A stretch of 64,000 nt of DNA. Origin: Dyadobacter psychrophilus. Its GTDB lineage: Bacteria; Bacteroidota; Bacteroidia; Cytophagales; Spirosomataceae. Below, one piece after another: positions 1-9,855 of this stretch. How positions within the stretch are numbered: the first letter of the stretch is position 1; the number at the start of each line of letters is the position of its first letter. The notes beneath the pieces are model-generated. The model ran no database searches and was not told the DNA's origin. It saw only the letters and a program-made list of their open reading frames with translations. Location: NCBI RefSeq assembly GCF_900167945.1, contig NZ_FUZA01000001.1, positions 186,001 to 250,000 on the forward strand, in the 5' to 3' direction. Both the position numbers and the translations under genes were made by a program.

Positions 1-1466
1 CTCAATTCATTTTTTAATTGCCTTAATGAAGTGTTCTTATCGATCACAACCAACTCAACACCAGTCATCTCGGCAAACATTTCAATATGATCGGTAGTCA
101 GATTCTGACTGTAAACCGTATGGTGCGCGCCGCCGGCATAGATCCAGGCTGCACAGCCAGTAGCCATATCAGGCGCTGGTTTCCATAATACCCTGGCAAC
201 GGGAAGTTTTGGAAGTGATTCGGTTACTTCTACGGCCTCAACCTCGTTCACCAAAATCCGGAAGCGGTTTCCCATATCAACCAACGAAACGTTGATCGCA
301 GGACCAGCTTCTGCGTTAAAGACCAGCCGGACGGGATCTTCTTTGCCACCAATACCCAATGGATGGATCTCACAGGAAGGCCTTCCCTCAGCAATGCTAG
401 GGCAAATTTCGAGCATATGCGAACCCAAAACCAGGTTATTGTTCGGATCGAAATGGTAAGTGTAATCTTCCATGAACGAATTTCCGCCAGGCAAACCACT
501 TCCCATTACTTTGAGCGCCCGCACCATCGCTGAGGTCTTCCAGTCTCCCTCACCCGCGTAACCGTATCCGGCTGCCATCATGCGCTGCGATCCGATGCCC
601 GGAAGTTGTTTCATTCCATGCAGGTCCTCAAATGTGTTGGTATAACCCTTGAAATTCCCGTCTTCCAGGAAATATTTCAGCCCCAGTTCAATTCTCGCTG
701 CATCCCAAAGCGCACTATGCCTCCCCTCTCCTTTTCTGATCCCACTTGCCAGGTCATACAGCGACTCGTATTCATCGATCAAAAGCCCCACTTCTTGCTC
801 GGAAACCTGATTGATCACAGTAACCAGATCACCAACCGCATAAGTATTTACCGAAAAGCCGAAAGCCATTTCTGCTGCAACCTTATCACCATCTGTGACA
901 GCAACTTGCCGCATATTATCCCCGAAACGGACAAATTTGGCACCTTTCATGTCGTGACGGGCAGCCGCTACGCGTGTCCATTGAGCAAGATCTGCAATAA
1001 CATGAGCCTGTTGCCAATGTCCCACGATCACTTTCCGGTTCAGGCGCATCCGGGTCATCATAAAACCAAACTCCCTGTCGCCATGTGCGGACTGGTTGAG
1101 GTTCATGAAGTCCATATCAATGTTAGCCCAGGGAATGTCACGGTTGAATTGCGTATGCAAATGCAGCAGCGGCTTTTGCATGATCTGCAAACCACGGATC
1201 CACATTTTAGCAGGCGAAAATGTATGCATCCATGCCACAATGCCAATGCAATTTTTGGCAACATTCGCGTCCTGCATGATATTGAAAATCTCTTCCGAAG
1301 ACTTTACCACAGGCTTAAAAACCGTCCTGACCGGAATTTCGGTAGAATCGTCAAAATGCTTGCTGATAATCTTGGCATGTTCTGCAACCTGTCGAAGCGT
1401 ATCCTCTCCGTACAAATCCTGACTGCCCGTAATGAACCAAATTTCAAATTGTTTTAAATCAACCAT
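1..1466 (-). CDS. araA: L-arabinose isomerase (C-terminus cut by window edge)
   Basis: Interconverts L-arabinose and L-ribulose, the first cytoplasmic step of arabinose use. The leftward frame opens at an ATG (1466-1464) and reads [20 protein letters not shown], the typical AraA N-terminus, followed by a recognisable AraA body with GHWQQAHV and [10 protein letters not shown] segments. About 488 codons are present against a usual length near 500, so only roughly ten C-terminal residues lie outside the window. It follows araB with a 19-nt gap and is presumably co-transcribed with it. The frame has no stop inside the window. Confidence 0.95.
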   Translation of the reverse strand, partial: MVDLKQFEIWFITGSQDLYGEDTLRQVAEHAKIISKHFDDSTEIPVRTVFKPVVKSSEEIFNIMQDANVAKNCIGIVAWMHTFSPAKMWIRGLQIMQKPLLHLHTQFNRDIPWANIDMDFMNLNQSAHGDREFGFMMTRMRLNRKVIVGHWQQAHVIADLAQWTRVAAARHDMKGAKFVRFGDNMRQVAVTDGDKVAAEMAFGFSVNTYAVGDLVTVINQVSEQEVGLLIDEYESLYDLASGIRKGEGRHSALWDAARIELGLKYFLEDGNFKGYTNTFEDLHGMKQLPGIGSQRMMAAGYGYAGEGDWKTSAMVRALKVMGSGLPGGNSFMEDYTYHFDPNNNLVLGSHMLEICPSIAEGRPSCEIHPLGIGGKEDPVRLVFNAEAGPAINVSLVDMGNRFRILVNEVEAVEVTESLPKLPVARVLWKPAPDMATGCAAWIYAGGAHHTVYSQNLTTDHIEMFAEMTGVELVVIDKNTSLRQLKNEL

Positions 1467-1485
1467 TGGGATTGTGAAGGCGAGA

Positions 1486-3174
1486 TTAGGATAAAGAAGT
1501 TGACAATGCACTTTCCGGGGCAACCTGTACTTTTTGTAAAAAGTCGTTTTCCAAAAATGCTCCGGACTGTGTATATTTTTGATATAATGATTGGTAAACA
1601 GCCACTTGCGCAGGTCTGGGTGTGTAAACAGCATCAAAACCCGAACTCATGGCTTCCTGCGCTTCTGGTAAGGTTTCATAAATCCCTGAGGCAACCGCAG
1701 CGAACATGGCTGCCCCTAGTGCGCATGCCTGCTCGGAAGCAGCAACTTTTATGGGCATATTAAGGACATCCGCCAATGTCTGCATCACAAATGCCGATTT
1801 TTTTGCAACTCCACCGATCGCAATCACTTCATGAATAGGAACGCCTTCCTTCCGGAACCGCTCCACAATGCTCTTCGAACCGTAAGCCGTCGCTTCTACC
1901 AAAGCTTTGAAAATCCGGACGTGATCGCTCGCCAGATTCAAGCCGAGTATCGCCCCTTTTAATGTATGTTTTGCATCAGGCGTTCTCCGGCCGTTCAGCC
2001 AGTCGATGGCGATGATGTCGTTTTCAGTAACAGCGAGTTTGGCGGCTTGTTCGGCCAGGTGGGGAATGAGGTTTTTAGATAGTTCCTGCGCAGCGGCCTC
2101 GCCCAATAATGCACGTACAGGCTCGACAACGAGCTTCGCAAACCATGCGTAAATATCACCAAATGCAGATTGCCCCGCTTCCATGCCCAGCATTCCGGGG
2201 ATAATGGAGCCGTCAACCTGCCCGCAAATACCCTTAATCAGCAAATGTCCTGCCTCCTCATTCGGAGCAATAAGCATATCACAAGTTGAAGTCCCAATCA
2301 CTTTGCATAGCGAATAAGGCTCAATTAATGCTCCTACCGCGCCCATATGCGCGTCAAAAGCGCCGACACCAATGATCGTATCGGTTGGAATGCCCAGTTT
2401 TTCAGCCCATTTCGGAGATATGGTCCCCATCGCTTCATCCGATGTTTCCGTGTTCACGAAAAGCCTGTCCCTGATCCCGTCCAGGAGCGGATCCAGCTTT
2501 ATTAAAAAATCATTCGGTGGCAACCCGTCGAAATCACTGTGCCACAAGGCCTTATGCCCCGCTGCGCATCTCGACCTTTTTAATGTCAGCGGATCCGTGT
2601 TGCCGGTTAGCTCGGCGGAAATCCAGTCGCAATGTTCTACCCAGGAAAATGCGCTTTCCCTGACCTTTTCGTCCACTCTCAGCGTCCTCAGGATTTTAGC
2701 CCAAAACCATTCTGATGAATAGATCCCGCCTACATATTTGGTATAATCTGTTTCTAAACTGTGTGCTAGTGTATTAATTTCTTCTGCTTCTGCATTGGCC
2801 GTGTGATCTTTCCAAAGGATAAACATTCCATTTGGATTTTCAGCGAATTCTGGCAAAAGTGATAAAGGTGTCCCGTTCCGGTCCACAGCCACGGGCGTAG
2901 AACCGGTTGTATCAACCGAAATTCCCCGGACATTCTGACGCGCACTTCCCGGCGATTTTTCCAGTGCTTCCAGCACCGCGCCTTCCAATGCTTCCAGGTA
3001 ATCCGACGGGTGTTGTCTGAATTGCGACGAAGCAGCATCACAATATCTTCCCTGCTTCCAACGGCTATATTCCCGAACAGCGGTTCCTGCCTGCTCGCCC
3101 GTCTGCGCATTCACTACCAGCGCCCTGACAGAGTCGGTGCCAAAATCAATTCCTATAACGTAGCTTTCTTTCAT
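1486..3174 (-). CDS. araB: Ribulokinase
   Basis: FGGY-family sugar kinase that phosphorylates L-ribulose; about 562 residues, full length. The N-terminus ([20 protein letters not shown]) holds the ATP-binding DFGTDS motif. [12 protein letters not shown] and the C-terminal [15 protein letters not shown] glycine motif fit the second actin-like domain. An upstream extension of the frame to 3243 is rejected because the ATG at 3174 gives the conserved family start and the extension would cross the promoter/operator. It is the first gene of an araBA unit; araD is not in the window. Confidence 0.94.
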   Translation of the reverse strand: MKESYVIGIDFGTDSVRALVVNAQTGEQAGTAVREYSRWKQGRYCDAASSQFRQHPSDYLEALEGAVLEALEKSPGSARQNVRGISVDTTGSTPVAVDRNGTPLSLLPEFAENPNGMFILWKDHTANAEAEEINTLAHSLETDYTKYVGGIYSSEWFWAKILRTLRVDEKVRESAFSWVEHCDWISAELTGNTDPLTLKRSRCAAGHKALWHSDFDGLPPNDFLIKLDPLLDGIRDRLFVNTETSDEAMGTISPKWAEKLGIPTDTIIGVGAFDAHMGAVGALIEPYSLCKVIGTSTCDMLIAPNEEAGHLLIKGICGQVDGSIIPGMLGMEAGQSAFGDIYAWFAKLVVEPVRALLGEAAAQELSKNLIPHLAEQAAKLAVTENDIIAIDWLNGRRTPDAKHTLKGAILGLNLASDHVRIFKALVEATAYGSKSIVERFRKEGVPIHEVIAIGGVAKKSAFVMQTLADVLNMPIKVAASEQACALGAAMFAAVASGIYETLPEAQEAMSSGFDAVYTPRPAQVAVYQSLYQKYTQSGAFLENDFLQKVQVAPESALSTSLS

Positions 3175-3200
3175 GGTCCTTTTTATTTCACTTATCACGT

Positions 3201-3222
3201 AACAAATATAAATAAATTTGTT
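3201..3222 (-). promoter_or_regulatory. Candidate AraR operator overlapping the araBA -7 element
   Basis: A perfect inverted repeat, AACAAAT - 8 nt - ATTTGTT, lies 27-48 nt upstream of the araB start codon. Read on the minus strand, its left part contains TATATTTG (3210-3203), which matches the Bacteroidota -7 consensus TAnnTTTG. A protein bound here would block RNA polymerase. The neighbouring NUDIX-family AraR is the obvious candidate. The palindrome and promoter match are seen; binding is inferred. Confidence 0.6.
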
Positions 3223-3275
3223 TATGGTGTTATTTTGACACAATTAATATTATCCCAACACCCTATGCTTGGGCC

Positions 3276-3980
3276 CTATGACTGCTTCATGCTATCCGGC
3301 ATAAAATTCCAGAAAGAGTGGAATTTCTCTTTGTATCTCACTTCGTCCAGTTTATACAATGTTGCCTTTTTAGTTGTGCTGTTGCTGTTTTTGCTGCCTG
3401 TATCGATGAGCAGGCCGGTTGACAAAAGCTTCCTGCTGAAATTGCGCCTGTCGAGTGGAATGTTATAAATCGCTTCGTAGAGCTTCTGTAATTGCGGAAT
3501 GGTAAAAAGCTCGGGCAAGAGCTCGAAACCAATGGGGTGCAAGGCTGCCTTATATTTTAAATGTTCAATCGCTTTACAAACCATATGTTCATGGTCAAAT
3601 ATGAGCGCAGGCCGATTTTCCAGTGTGATCCAGAAAGCATTATGGCTTCTTACGGCTTCTGAATCATGGTCATCAATTTGGATAAGTGCAAAAAACACGA
3701 CCGAAACGGTTCTTTCAGCCGGGTCGCGGTTTATCTTTCCGTAGGTTTCAAGCTGCTCTACGTAGATATTTTTCAATCCCGTAAGGTTATATAAAATCCG
3801 CGCTGCGCCGTCGGCAAGGTCTTCGTCCGCATTGAGGAACCCGCCCATTAATGACCATTTCCCCTTTTCAGGCTCAAAATTCCGCTTAATCAGCAAAAGC
3901 TTGATATCCCTCCCGTCAAACCCGAAAATAATACAGTCTATTGCCAGCAGAATGCGCGAAGCCTGCGGATAATTATTCAT
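3276..3980 (-). CDS. NUDIX-domain transcriptional regulator (AraR-type)
   Basis: About 234 residues: an N-terminal NUDIX fold (roughly residues 10-130) and a C-terminal winged helix (roughly 145-225, around IPQLQKLYEAIYNIPLDRRNFSRKLL). The NUDIX box region (GGFLNADEDLADGAARILYN) lacks the REUXEE catalytic core, so the domain probably senses a ligand rather than hydrolyses one. This architecture matches the arabinose-responsive NUDIX regulator known from Bacteroides. It sits directly upstream of araBA, whose promoter carries a palindrome. The frame can be extended to a TTG at 4016, but the ATG at 3980 is preferred. Regulation of araBA is inferred from family and context. Confidence 0.85.
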   Translation of the reverse strand: MNNYPQASRILLAIDCIIFGFDGRDIKLLLIKRNFEPEKGKWSLMGGFLNADEDLADGAARILYNLTGLKNIYVEQLETYGKINRDPAERTVSVVFFALIQIDDHDSEAVRSHNAFWITLENRPALIFDHEHMVCKAIEHLKYKAALHPIGFELLPELFTIPQLQKLYEAIYNIPLDRRNFSRKLLSTGLLIDTGSKNSNSTTKKATLYKLDEVRYKEKFHSFWNFMPDSMKQS

Positions 3981-4125
3981 TTGGTCAATATTGTAGAGGT
4001 ATCTAATAGTAAGCAATTTAAAGAACCGCCGGTTACAAAGAACATTCCCGATCCGACTTTTTATATAATGCTAAGAAAGTAAAAAAAAGAGCGTGGTTAC
4101 TTAATCTGTTAAAAGATTCAAAGTT

Positions 4126-5337
4126 ATGCTTTCAGACAGACGATCGTTCCTTGAAAAAATGTCGCAGATCGGGGCGCTGAGCCTGTTGCCTTTTTCTGTT
4201 GCGCAAGCCAGCGATTCCGTTGAAGAAAAAAACCACTTTGTTGCCGGTCCGTATTTACAAAATATGGGCACCAATGAGGTGACAATCATGTGGATCACCC
4301 ATAAAAATTGTTTCAGTTGGGTTGAGTACGGCGCCGGAACTTACACCAGCAAGCGTGAATTTGGCTATCATAATGGCCTTATTGAAGCCAATAACCGCAT
4401 TAACAAGATCACATTGACCGGGTTAACTGCGGGAACAGCGCACAAATACAAAATCGTATCCACAGAAATCACCGGTTACAAAGGATCGAAAGTAGAGTTT
4501 GGAGAGACGATTGCAAGCGCCATGTTCGGCTTCAAAACACCTGCCGAAAACGAAGAAGAATTTAAAATGGTGATCTTCAACGACATTCACGACCGGCCTC
4601 AAATCATCCCGCAATTGCTTTATCGCCACGGCTACACAGGCAACACCCGCGATTACGACTTTGTAGTTTTCAACGGCGATTGTTTTGATTGGGTAACCGA
4701 GGAGATTCAAATGGTGGATAATTTGATCAAACCTGCAACGGACATTTTTGCATCCGAAATCCCGTTCATTCTGACGCAGGGAAATCATGAGTGCCGGGGG
4801 AGTTTTTCCAGACAAATCCCTGCCTACTATGCCTATCCCGAAAACAAATATTATTATGCTTTCACGCGCGGGCCCGTTCGGTTCGTCATCCTGGATTCCG
4901 GCGAAGATAAAACCGACGACAGCGTGGAGTATGGCGGTCTTTCCGCTTTCGACCGATATCGGGAGGTTCAGAAAAAGTGGCTGGAAAAAGAGGTGGAGTC
5001 TGCCGAATTTAAAAAAGCGGATTTCCGGATCGTTCTTATCCACATATCTCCCTATCATTCAGGAGACTGGCACGGAACATTGCATTGCCGGGAGCAATTT
5101 GGCCCGATCCTGAACAAGGCTAAAATTGATCTACAAATCTCCGGTCACACCCACCGCTACGCCACGCACGAGCCCGATACAATGCATAACTATCCGATCG
5201 TTATCGGCGGCGGTCCTTTGGAAGGCAACCGGACATTGATCAAACTGCATGCGACCAAAAAGCAACTCGATCTGAAAATGATCCGGGACGATGGCGAAGT
5301 CGTTGGCAAATTCCTGCTCGCAAAAAAGGGCAAATGA
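4126..5337 (+). CDS. Exported calcineurin-like metallophosphoesterase
   Basis: 403 residues. The N-terminus has a twin-arginine motif (DRRSFLEKM, R5-R6) before a hydrophobic stretch, suggesting Tat export. A fibronectin-like N-terminal domain (about residues 40-140), as in purple acid phosphatases, precedes the metallophosphoesterase domain. Metal-ligand motifs appear in order: FNDIHD, FNGDCFDW, QGNHECRG, a lone His in LIHISPYHSG, and SGHTHRY. It likely hydrolyses phosphate esters in the periplasm or at the cell surface; the substrate is unknown. The next gene is another secreted phosphoesterase-fold protein. Confidence 0.88.
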   Translation: MLSDRRSFLEKMSQIGALSLLPFSVAQASDSVEEKNHFVAGPYLQNMGTNEVTIMWITHKNCFSWVEYGAGTYTSKREFGYHNGLIEANNRINKITLTGLTAGTAHKYKIVSTEITGYKGSKVEFGETIASAMFGFKTPAENEEEFKMVIFNDIHDRPQIIPQLLYRHGYTGNTRDYDFVVFNGDCFDWVTEEIQMVDNLIKPATDIFASEIPFILTQGNHECRGSFSRQIPAYYAYPENKYYYAFTRGPVRFVILDSGEDKTDDSVEYGGLSAFDRYREVQKKWLEKEVESAEFKKADFRIVLIHISPYHSGDWHGTLHCREQFGPILNKAKIDLQISGHTHRYATHEPDTMHNYPIVIGGGPLEGNRTLIKLHATKKQLDLKMIRDDGEVVGKFLLAKKGK

Positions 5338-5373
5338 TCATACTGACACAATATTAGTAACCAACCCGCTTGT

Positions 5374-5381
5374 TAACTTTG
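5374..5381 (+). promoter_or_regulatory. Candidate -7 promoter element (TAACTTTG)
   Basis: TAACTTTG matches the Bacteroidota TAnnTTTG element and lies 28 nt before the next start codon. The -33 box is weak (TTAG at 5354-5357). Confidence 0.4.
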
Positions 5382-5409
5382 CCTCATATTCACAAATAAA
5401 TTGCATTAA

Positions 5410-6249
5410 ATGAAAAAAATTGCCTTAGCCCTTTCCCTCTTCTTAGCATTGTCGCAAAGCACATTTGCGCAGAAAAACACAATCAATGTTGCTTCCTACA
5501 ATCTTCGGTACAACACGCCGAATGACGGCGTGAATGCGTGGCCCAACCGCAAAGAGAATGTAAAAGGCCTTATCCGGTTCCATGAGTTCGACATTTTCGG
5601 CGTGCAGGAAGCATTGATAGGCCAACTGAAAGATGTGGCTGAACTTACCGAATTTACTTTTTACGGAAAAGGGCGCGACGACGGTAAGGAAGGCGGGGAA
5701 CATTCTGCCATCTTTTACAAAAAGGACAGGTTCAAAGCGTTGCAATCGGGCGACTTTTGGCTGAGCGAAACACCTGATAAACCTGGCAAAGGCTGGGACG
5801 CAACTTGCTGTAACAGAATTGCTTCGTGGGTAAAATTCCAGGATTTACTTAGCAAGAAAGAATTTTATTTCTTCAATGTACACTTTGATCACCAGGGCGT
5901 TGAAGCGCGCAGGCAATCGGGACATTTGATGGTAAAAAAGATCAGCGAGATCGCTGGTAAATCGACCGTCATCCTTACCGGGGATTTCAATTCAACGCCC
6001 GAAACAGAGCAGATCAAAACCATTCAGGGACTATTGAACGATTCGCATAACGTAACAAAGCAGCCCGCATACGGCCCAGAGGGAACATTCAACAGTTTTA
6101 AGTTCGACGCGCCGATGGACAAACGAATCGATTATATTTTTGTCAGCAAGAATATCGATGTCCTGAAATACGGCGTTTTAACGGATGCCAGAGAACAACG
6201 TTATCCATCTGATCACCAGCCTGTTTTGATCAAGATTGAGATAAAATAA
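5410..6249 (+). CDS. Secreted endonuclease/exonuclease/phosphatase family protein
   Basis: 279 residues with a Sec signal peptide (about residues 1-20, ending in STFAQ). The DNase I-like fold motifs are present in order: VASYNLRYN, FGVQEAL (metal-binding Glu), LTGDFNSTP, MDKRIDYIFVS and the terminal PSDHQPV. Members of this family cleave phosphodiesters or phosphate esters; the substrate cannot be read from the sequence. It follows an exported metallophosphoesterase by 72 nt, so the two may form a phosphate-scavenging pair, but it also has its own promoter-like element. Confidence 0.88.
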   Translation: MKKIALALSLFLALSQSTFAQKNTINVASYNLRYNTPNDGVNAWPNRKENVKGLIRFHEFDIFGVQEALIGQLKDVAELTEFTFYGKGRDDGKEGGEHSAIFYKKDRFKALQSGDFWLSETPDKPGKGWDATCCNRIASWVKFQDLLSKKEFYFFNVHFDHQGVEARRQSGHLMVKKISEIAGKSTVILTGDFNSTPETEQIKTIQGLLNDSHNVTKQPAYGPEGTFNSFKFDAPMDKRIDYIFVSKNIDVLKYGVLTDAREQRYPSDHQPVLIKIEIK

Positions 6250-6359
6250 AAGCGGCTTTGTGACGGTCGGCCTTTGGCAATTGGTTTTGAAATTTTTTTC
6301 CTAATTTACTTGTCAAAAGCCGGCTGTTGATAGCAGGCTGCATCAATATCCTTCTAAAA

Positions 6360-7028
6360 ATGATCAAATTGCTGCCCAGGGTTTTTGCTCTTTTCTTCCT
6401 TTTCACCCCCGCCTCTGGTCAGCTCATCAAGATAAAAATTGTTAACCCCGACGGACTCAAAGGTCGTAAGGCCATTTTATTGACCCGGGAAAAAGGTTTC
6501 GCTGCAACTGTCCATTCGCTTAAACTCGGCTCTGACAGCATTAATTTACTCATGGAGAATGATTTGGTGCCTAATTTGTATCAAATGCAAGTTTCTCAAT
6601 TAAAAGGCTCACTCTTCTTTTTCCTGGAAAACGGCATCAGAATCCAGCTCGACACCACGGATTTGTCAAAATCCATAGTCAGCAATTCGAAAAGCAATGA
6701 AGAGTGGCGGCTGTTTTGGAATAACATTCAAAAGCCTTCGGACGACCGGTTACAGGTTTATTCAGCAGGAGAAGCCCGGGCCAGAAAGAAAGTTCAGGCC
6801 GATAGTATTGACTACTGGCGGGGCCTGCAAGCCGTGGAACGCCTGGATCTCCAAACGAAAACCAGCACATTCATTCTCGAACATCTAGGCTCATTTGTAA
6901 GTCTTTACCTCCTCAAAATCAATTGGTACGCCTTCAAAAGCCTGGGCATCTTCGAAAAGCTCGACCCATCACTGGCACGTCACCGGACTTATAAGTTTTT
7001 GAAAGAGAAAAGCCGGGGGAATAGCTGA
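6360..7028 (+). CDS. Secreted protein resembling the N-terminal part of DUF4369/TlpA-like proteins, lacking the thioredoxin domain
   Basis: 222 residues from the ATG at 6360; a TTG 33 nt upstream is less likely. A signal peptide (MIKLLPRVFALFFLFTPASG) is followed by a beta-rich segment and a helical segment ending in HRTYKFLKEKSRG. In Bacteroidota thioredoxin-like proteins this kind of N-terminal half is normally followed by a CxxC thioredoxin domain. Here the frame stops before any such domain, and no CxxC or continuation is visible downstream. It may be a natural short form or a truncated remnant. The family match is by eye only. Confidence 0.5.
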   Translation: MIKLLPRVFALFFLFTPASGQLIKIKIVNPDGLKGRKAILLTREKGFAATVHSLKLGSDSINLLMENDLVPNLYQMQVSQLKGSLFFFLENGIRIQLDTTDLSKSIVSNSKSNEEWRLFWNNIQKPSDDRLQVYSAGEARARKKVQADSIDYWRGLQAVERLDLQTKTSTFILEHLGSFVSLYLLKINWYAFKSLGIFEKLDPSLARHRTYKFLKEKSRGNS

Positions 7029-7053
7029 AATAGCACAACGACCATGCGAATAG

Positions 7054-7460
7054 TTATTTCAGAAGCGTGATCTTCAAATTTGTTGCTTCCTGAATTGACT
7101 TAAAATCGTCTTGATTGAAAGTATACAGCTCATCGCAGTGAACTTCCGCAATCGCTGTATGAATACAATCATTAATATTTTGATATCCGATTATCTCAGC
7201 TAAATCGCAGGCTCTTTTAAAGGCAGTTAAGTCATAACCAACAGGACTTGTTTGAAGAAAAACGCCAAGTTTCTCTGTGATAATTTCGCTACTTAATTTT
7301 AGCTTGGAAAGGACAAAGGAAACTTCCTGTAAAGACAACAAGGATATGAAAAACACTTGATTCTAGCAGCTTCCTGATAAAGATTAGTAGCAAGCTTATG
7401 TTTTTCTTCATTCTGAACTATCAGATAATTGATTAGAACATCGGAATCGAAATAAATCAT
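7054..7460 (-). pseudogene. PIN-domain toxin, frameshifted
   Basis: The leftward ATG at 7460 opens MIYFDSDVLINYL, a PIN N-terminus with its first acidic residue. The frame breaks near 7349-7353, where the minus strand has a run of five T; one more T would join it to the downstream frame (FFISLLSLQEVSFVLSKL ... NDCIHTAIAEVHCDELYTFNQDDF). The repaired product would be about 135 residues with the usual PIN acidic residues. Its ATG overlaps the antitoxin stop (ATGA), typical of VapBC-like operons. The break is in a homopolymer, so a sequencing error is as likely as real inactivation. Confidence 0.75.
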
Positions 7461-7693
7461 AGGTTGACTTCATTTGCCAAGCCTGAAAGATCAATATCAC
7501 TACTGATATGAATTGGAGGAAACTTCTTTTGCAGTGCCTCAGATTTTAAAAATAACTCGTATTGATCTTGTTCTTTGAGCTTTTCCAACTGAACTGTTAA
7601 TGTAACCGGATCATTCTCCCGAAACATTTTCTTGATAGATTCGAGAAGACTTAGGTTGATCTCGCCAGCTTTTATATGATAGGTAGTCTGCAT
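7457..7693 (-). CDS. Antitoxin-like protein partnered with the PIN toxin
   Basis: 78 residues from the ATG at 7693 (a TTG at 7735 would add 14). It begins MQTTYHIKAGEINLSLLESI, a short strand-forming stretch followed by a helix, as in small VapB-like antitoxins that bind DNA as dimers. The stop codon overlaps the PIN-toxin start by ATGA, so the two are translationally coupled. Function is inferred mainly from this position. A promoter-like TATATTTG lies 40 nt upstream, so the pair has its own transcription unit. Confidence 0.6.
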   Translation of the reverse strand: MQTTYHIKAGEINLSLLESIKKMFRENDPVTLTVQLEKLKEQDQYELFLKSEALQKKFPPIHISSDIDLSGLANEVNL

Positions 7694-7732
7694 AGGTGTG
7701 TCGTTTTCGGAGTCTGGTTCAACAAATTTTGT

Positions 7733-7762
7733 CAAATATAGTTCTTTTTACAAATCCGCAAT
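7733..7762 (-). promoter_or_regulatory. Candidate promoter of the PIN toxin/antitoxin pair
   Basis: On the minus strand, TATATTTG (7740-7733) matches the -7 consensus and ATTG (7762-7759) sits 18 nt upstream as an imperfect -33 box. It overlaps the 3' end of mtgA. Confidence 0.4.
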
Positions 7763-8434
7763 GTACTTCTGACCGCCCAGATAACGCATTTGTCTTACAA
7801 TTTGTCCGGTGCGTTTTTGGACATATCCTGATGGATTTTTAATAGAGAATCGTACGGGATTCGGTAACACTGCTGCAATGCGTGCGGCTTCGTATCGCGA
7901 GAGTTTTTTGGCAGATTTGTTATAGTATCTCAATGATGCGGCTTCCACGCCAAATGTCATTTTCCCCATTTCCGCTACATTCAAATACACTTCGAGAATG
8001 CGCTCCTTATCCCAGATCACCTCAATTAAAACAGTGAAATAAGCTTCTAAACCTTTTCTGATAAAGCTCCTTCCATGCCATAGGAACACGTTTTTGGCGA
8101 CTTGCTGCGAAATTGTACTAGCCCCGCGGGCGCGTTTCCGCTTCTCAGTTACCGCATTATAGATCTGATCAAAGTCGAATCCCCAGTGATTAGGAAAATT
8201 CTGGTCCTCGGATGCCACGACTGCCAGCGCGACTTCCTTTGAAATATTTTCGTAAGGTTCCCAATCGTGGTGAATTTCCGTATCCTCATCCGCCCTGAAA
8301 GCTTCGATTTTCCTCGATAACATAAATGGTGTAACCCAAACGGGTAAGAACTTCAAAACCAGCACCCAAACGATTGAAACAACGAAAAAAAGAATGAGAA
8401 TTCTAAGCGCAATAAATTGCAAACGGCGGAGCAT
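7748..8434 (-). CDS. mtgA: Monofunctional peptidoglycan glycosyltransferase
   Basis: Polymerises lipid II into glycan strands at the inner membrane. 228 residues with one N-terminal transmembrane segment (about residues 10-30) and a GT51 domain. Signature motifs are visible: VASEDQNF with the catalytic Glu, GASTISQQVAKN, and the second-Glu region ending in YLNVAEMG. There is no transpeptidase domain, and the length is normal for MtgA. It precedes the toxin/antitoxin pair on the same strand, but a separate promoter-like element lies between them. Confidence 0.94.
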   Translation of the reverse strand: MLRRLQFIALRILILFFVVSIVWVLVLKFLPVWVTPFMLSRKIEAFRADEDTEIHHDWEPYENISKEVALAVVASEDQNFPNHWGFDFDQIYNAVTEKRKRARGASTISQQVAKNVFLWHGRSFIRKGLEAYFTVLIEVIWDKERILEVYLNVAEMGKMTFGVEAASLRYYNKSAKKLSRYEAARIAAVLPNPVRFSIKNPSGYVQKRTGQIVRQMRYLGGQKYIADL

Positions 8435-8568
8435 AAAACTTTTTTACTTCAAAAACCTGTGACCAAACCAAAATATCAGCGTACAAAGAACAGAAACTAA
8501 TCAGGTTTAGACAAAGAAAATAAAGACCATTCATTTAAATATTTCTACACGCACTATTTCCAAATGCT

Positions 8569-9855
8569 ATGAATGAAGATATCCTGAGTTTTATATGGCG
8601 ATTCCAATATTTCGCTTCGGAAGCATTACGCACCGACGAAGGCTGCAACCTTTCCGTTCTCAGAACTGGCCATAGAAACGGTGATGCCGGCCCTGACTTT
8701 TCAGAAGCACGGGTCATTATTGAGGATTTTCAATGGATAGGAAGCATTGAAATCCATGTAAGATCGTCGGATTGGTATGTGCACAATCATGAGACGGATT
8801 CGGCTTATGAAACGGTGATCCTGCACGTGGTTTGGGAAAACGATCGGCCGGTCATACGGCGGGACGGCACATTATTGCCAACCTTAACATTGAAAGACAT
8901 TGTAACAAAGTCCGTTTTGGAACGATATGCGCAGTTACAGGACGAAACGGAGGCCATCCCTTGCGCCGGGATGTTTACACAGGTTGAAAACATTCAAAAG
9001 TACGCAATGCTAGACCGGGTCCTGCTGGAAAGGCTGGATAGGAAAGCAAGCGTGGTAATGGATTTATTAACAAAGAACAACAACGATTGGGAAGAAACGG
9101 CCTATCAATGGCTGGGAAGGCATTTTGGATTTAAACTAAATGATGCACCGTTCACTCGTCTGACTGAAATTGTGTCCTGGAAGATCATTCGAAAACACCG
9201 CGACAAACTGATCCAGATTGAAGCACTGCTTTTTGGCAGTGCAGGACTTATCCCCACGGAATCCAATGATTTTTACATCCGCCAACTGCGAACGGAACAT
9301 CAGTTTTTAAGTGCAAAATACGGACTGAAAAGTCAGCAAATGAATGGGCATGAATGGAAAAACCTGCGCATGAGACCCGCCGGATTTCCTACGGTGCGGC
9401 TTGCTCAGTTTGCGCAACTTTTGAACAAGAATGGCAGCCTTTTTCCTGAAATTATATTGGCCCCAACGTTTTCTGCTTTACAAACCATGTTTCACATTGA
9501 GCAGTCGGAATATTGGAAGGACCATTATCTTTTTGAGAAAAAATCGAAAGCAAAGGTCCCGGTTCTGGGCAAGGACTCTGCTAATTTGCTCATTGTCAAC
9601 GGTGCTGTGACACTTTTAGTTGCATATGCCAAGCACCGGCAGCAACCGGAATTGTTGGAAAAAGCGATTTACTGGCTGTCAGAAATCGGAGCAGAGAAAA
9701 ATCGCATTACAAGAGAATGGGAAACGCTTGGAATGAAGGTTAACACTGCCGCTGATTCACAGGCGCTTATAGAATGGTATAACAATTACTGTACATTCCG
9801 GAAATGTCTGGAATGCACAGTTGGCGCCGCGCTTATACGCCCTGTCAACCCTTGA
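8569..9855 (+). CDS. DUF2851 family protein
   Basis: 428 residues, cytoplasmic, no signal peptide. It matches the Bacteroidota family DUF2851 by its N-terminal pattern (LRTGHRNGDAGPDFSEARV). The pair GPDF ... SIEIHVRSSDW at residues 45-75 resembles the D...E-x-H/K core of PD-(D/E)XK nuclease folds; this is an inference, and the biological role is unknown. The 3' end overlaps the convergent small membrane-protein gene by 11 nt. Confidence 0.82.
   Translation: MNEDILSFIWRFQYFASEALRTDEGCNLSVLRTGHRNGDAGPDFSEARVIIEDFQWIGSIEIHVRSSDWYVHNHETDSAYETVILHVVWENDRPVIRRDGTLLPTLTLKDIVTKSVLERYAQLQDETEAIPCAGMFTQVENIQKYAMLDRVLLERLDRKASVVMDLLTKNNNDWEETAYQWLGRHFGFKLNDAPFTRLTEIVSWKIIRKHRDKLIQIEALLFGSAGLIPTESNDFYIRQLRTEHQFLSAKYGLKSQQMNGHEWKNLRMRPAGFPTVRLAQFAQLLNKNGSLFPEIILAPTFSALQTMFHIEQSEYWKDHYLFEKKSKAKVPVLGKDSANLLIVNGAVTLLVAYAKHRQQPELLEKAIYWLSEIGAEKNRITREWETLGMKVNTAADSQALIEWYNNYCTFRKCLECTVGAALIRPVNP

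Noticed and set aside
248-1457. Several open frames on both strands across the first 1.4 kb, including a long rightward one
   Set aside because: They lie over the leftward araA frame, which has clear isomerase motifs; the others show no family signal.
4423-5058. A 211-codon leftward frame inside the metallophosphoesterase gene
   Set aside because: It is antisense to a gene with a full set of metal-ligand motifs and has no signal of its own.
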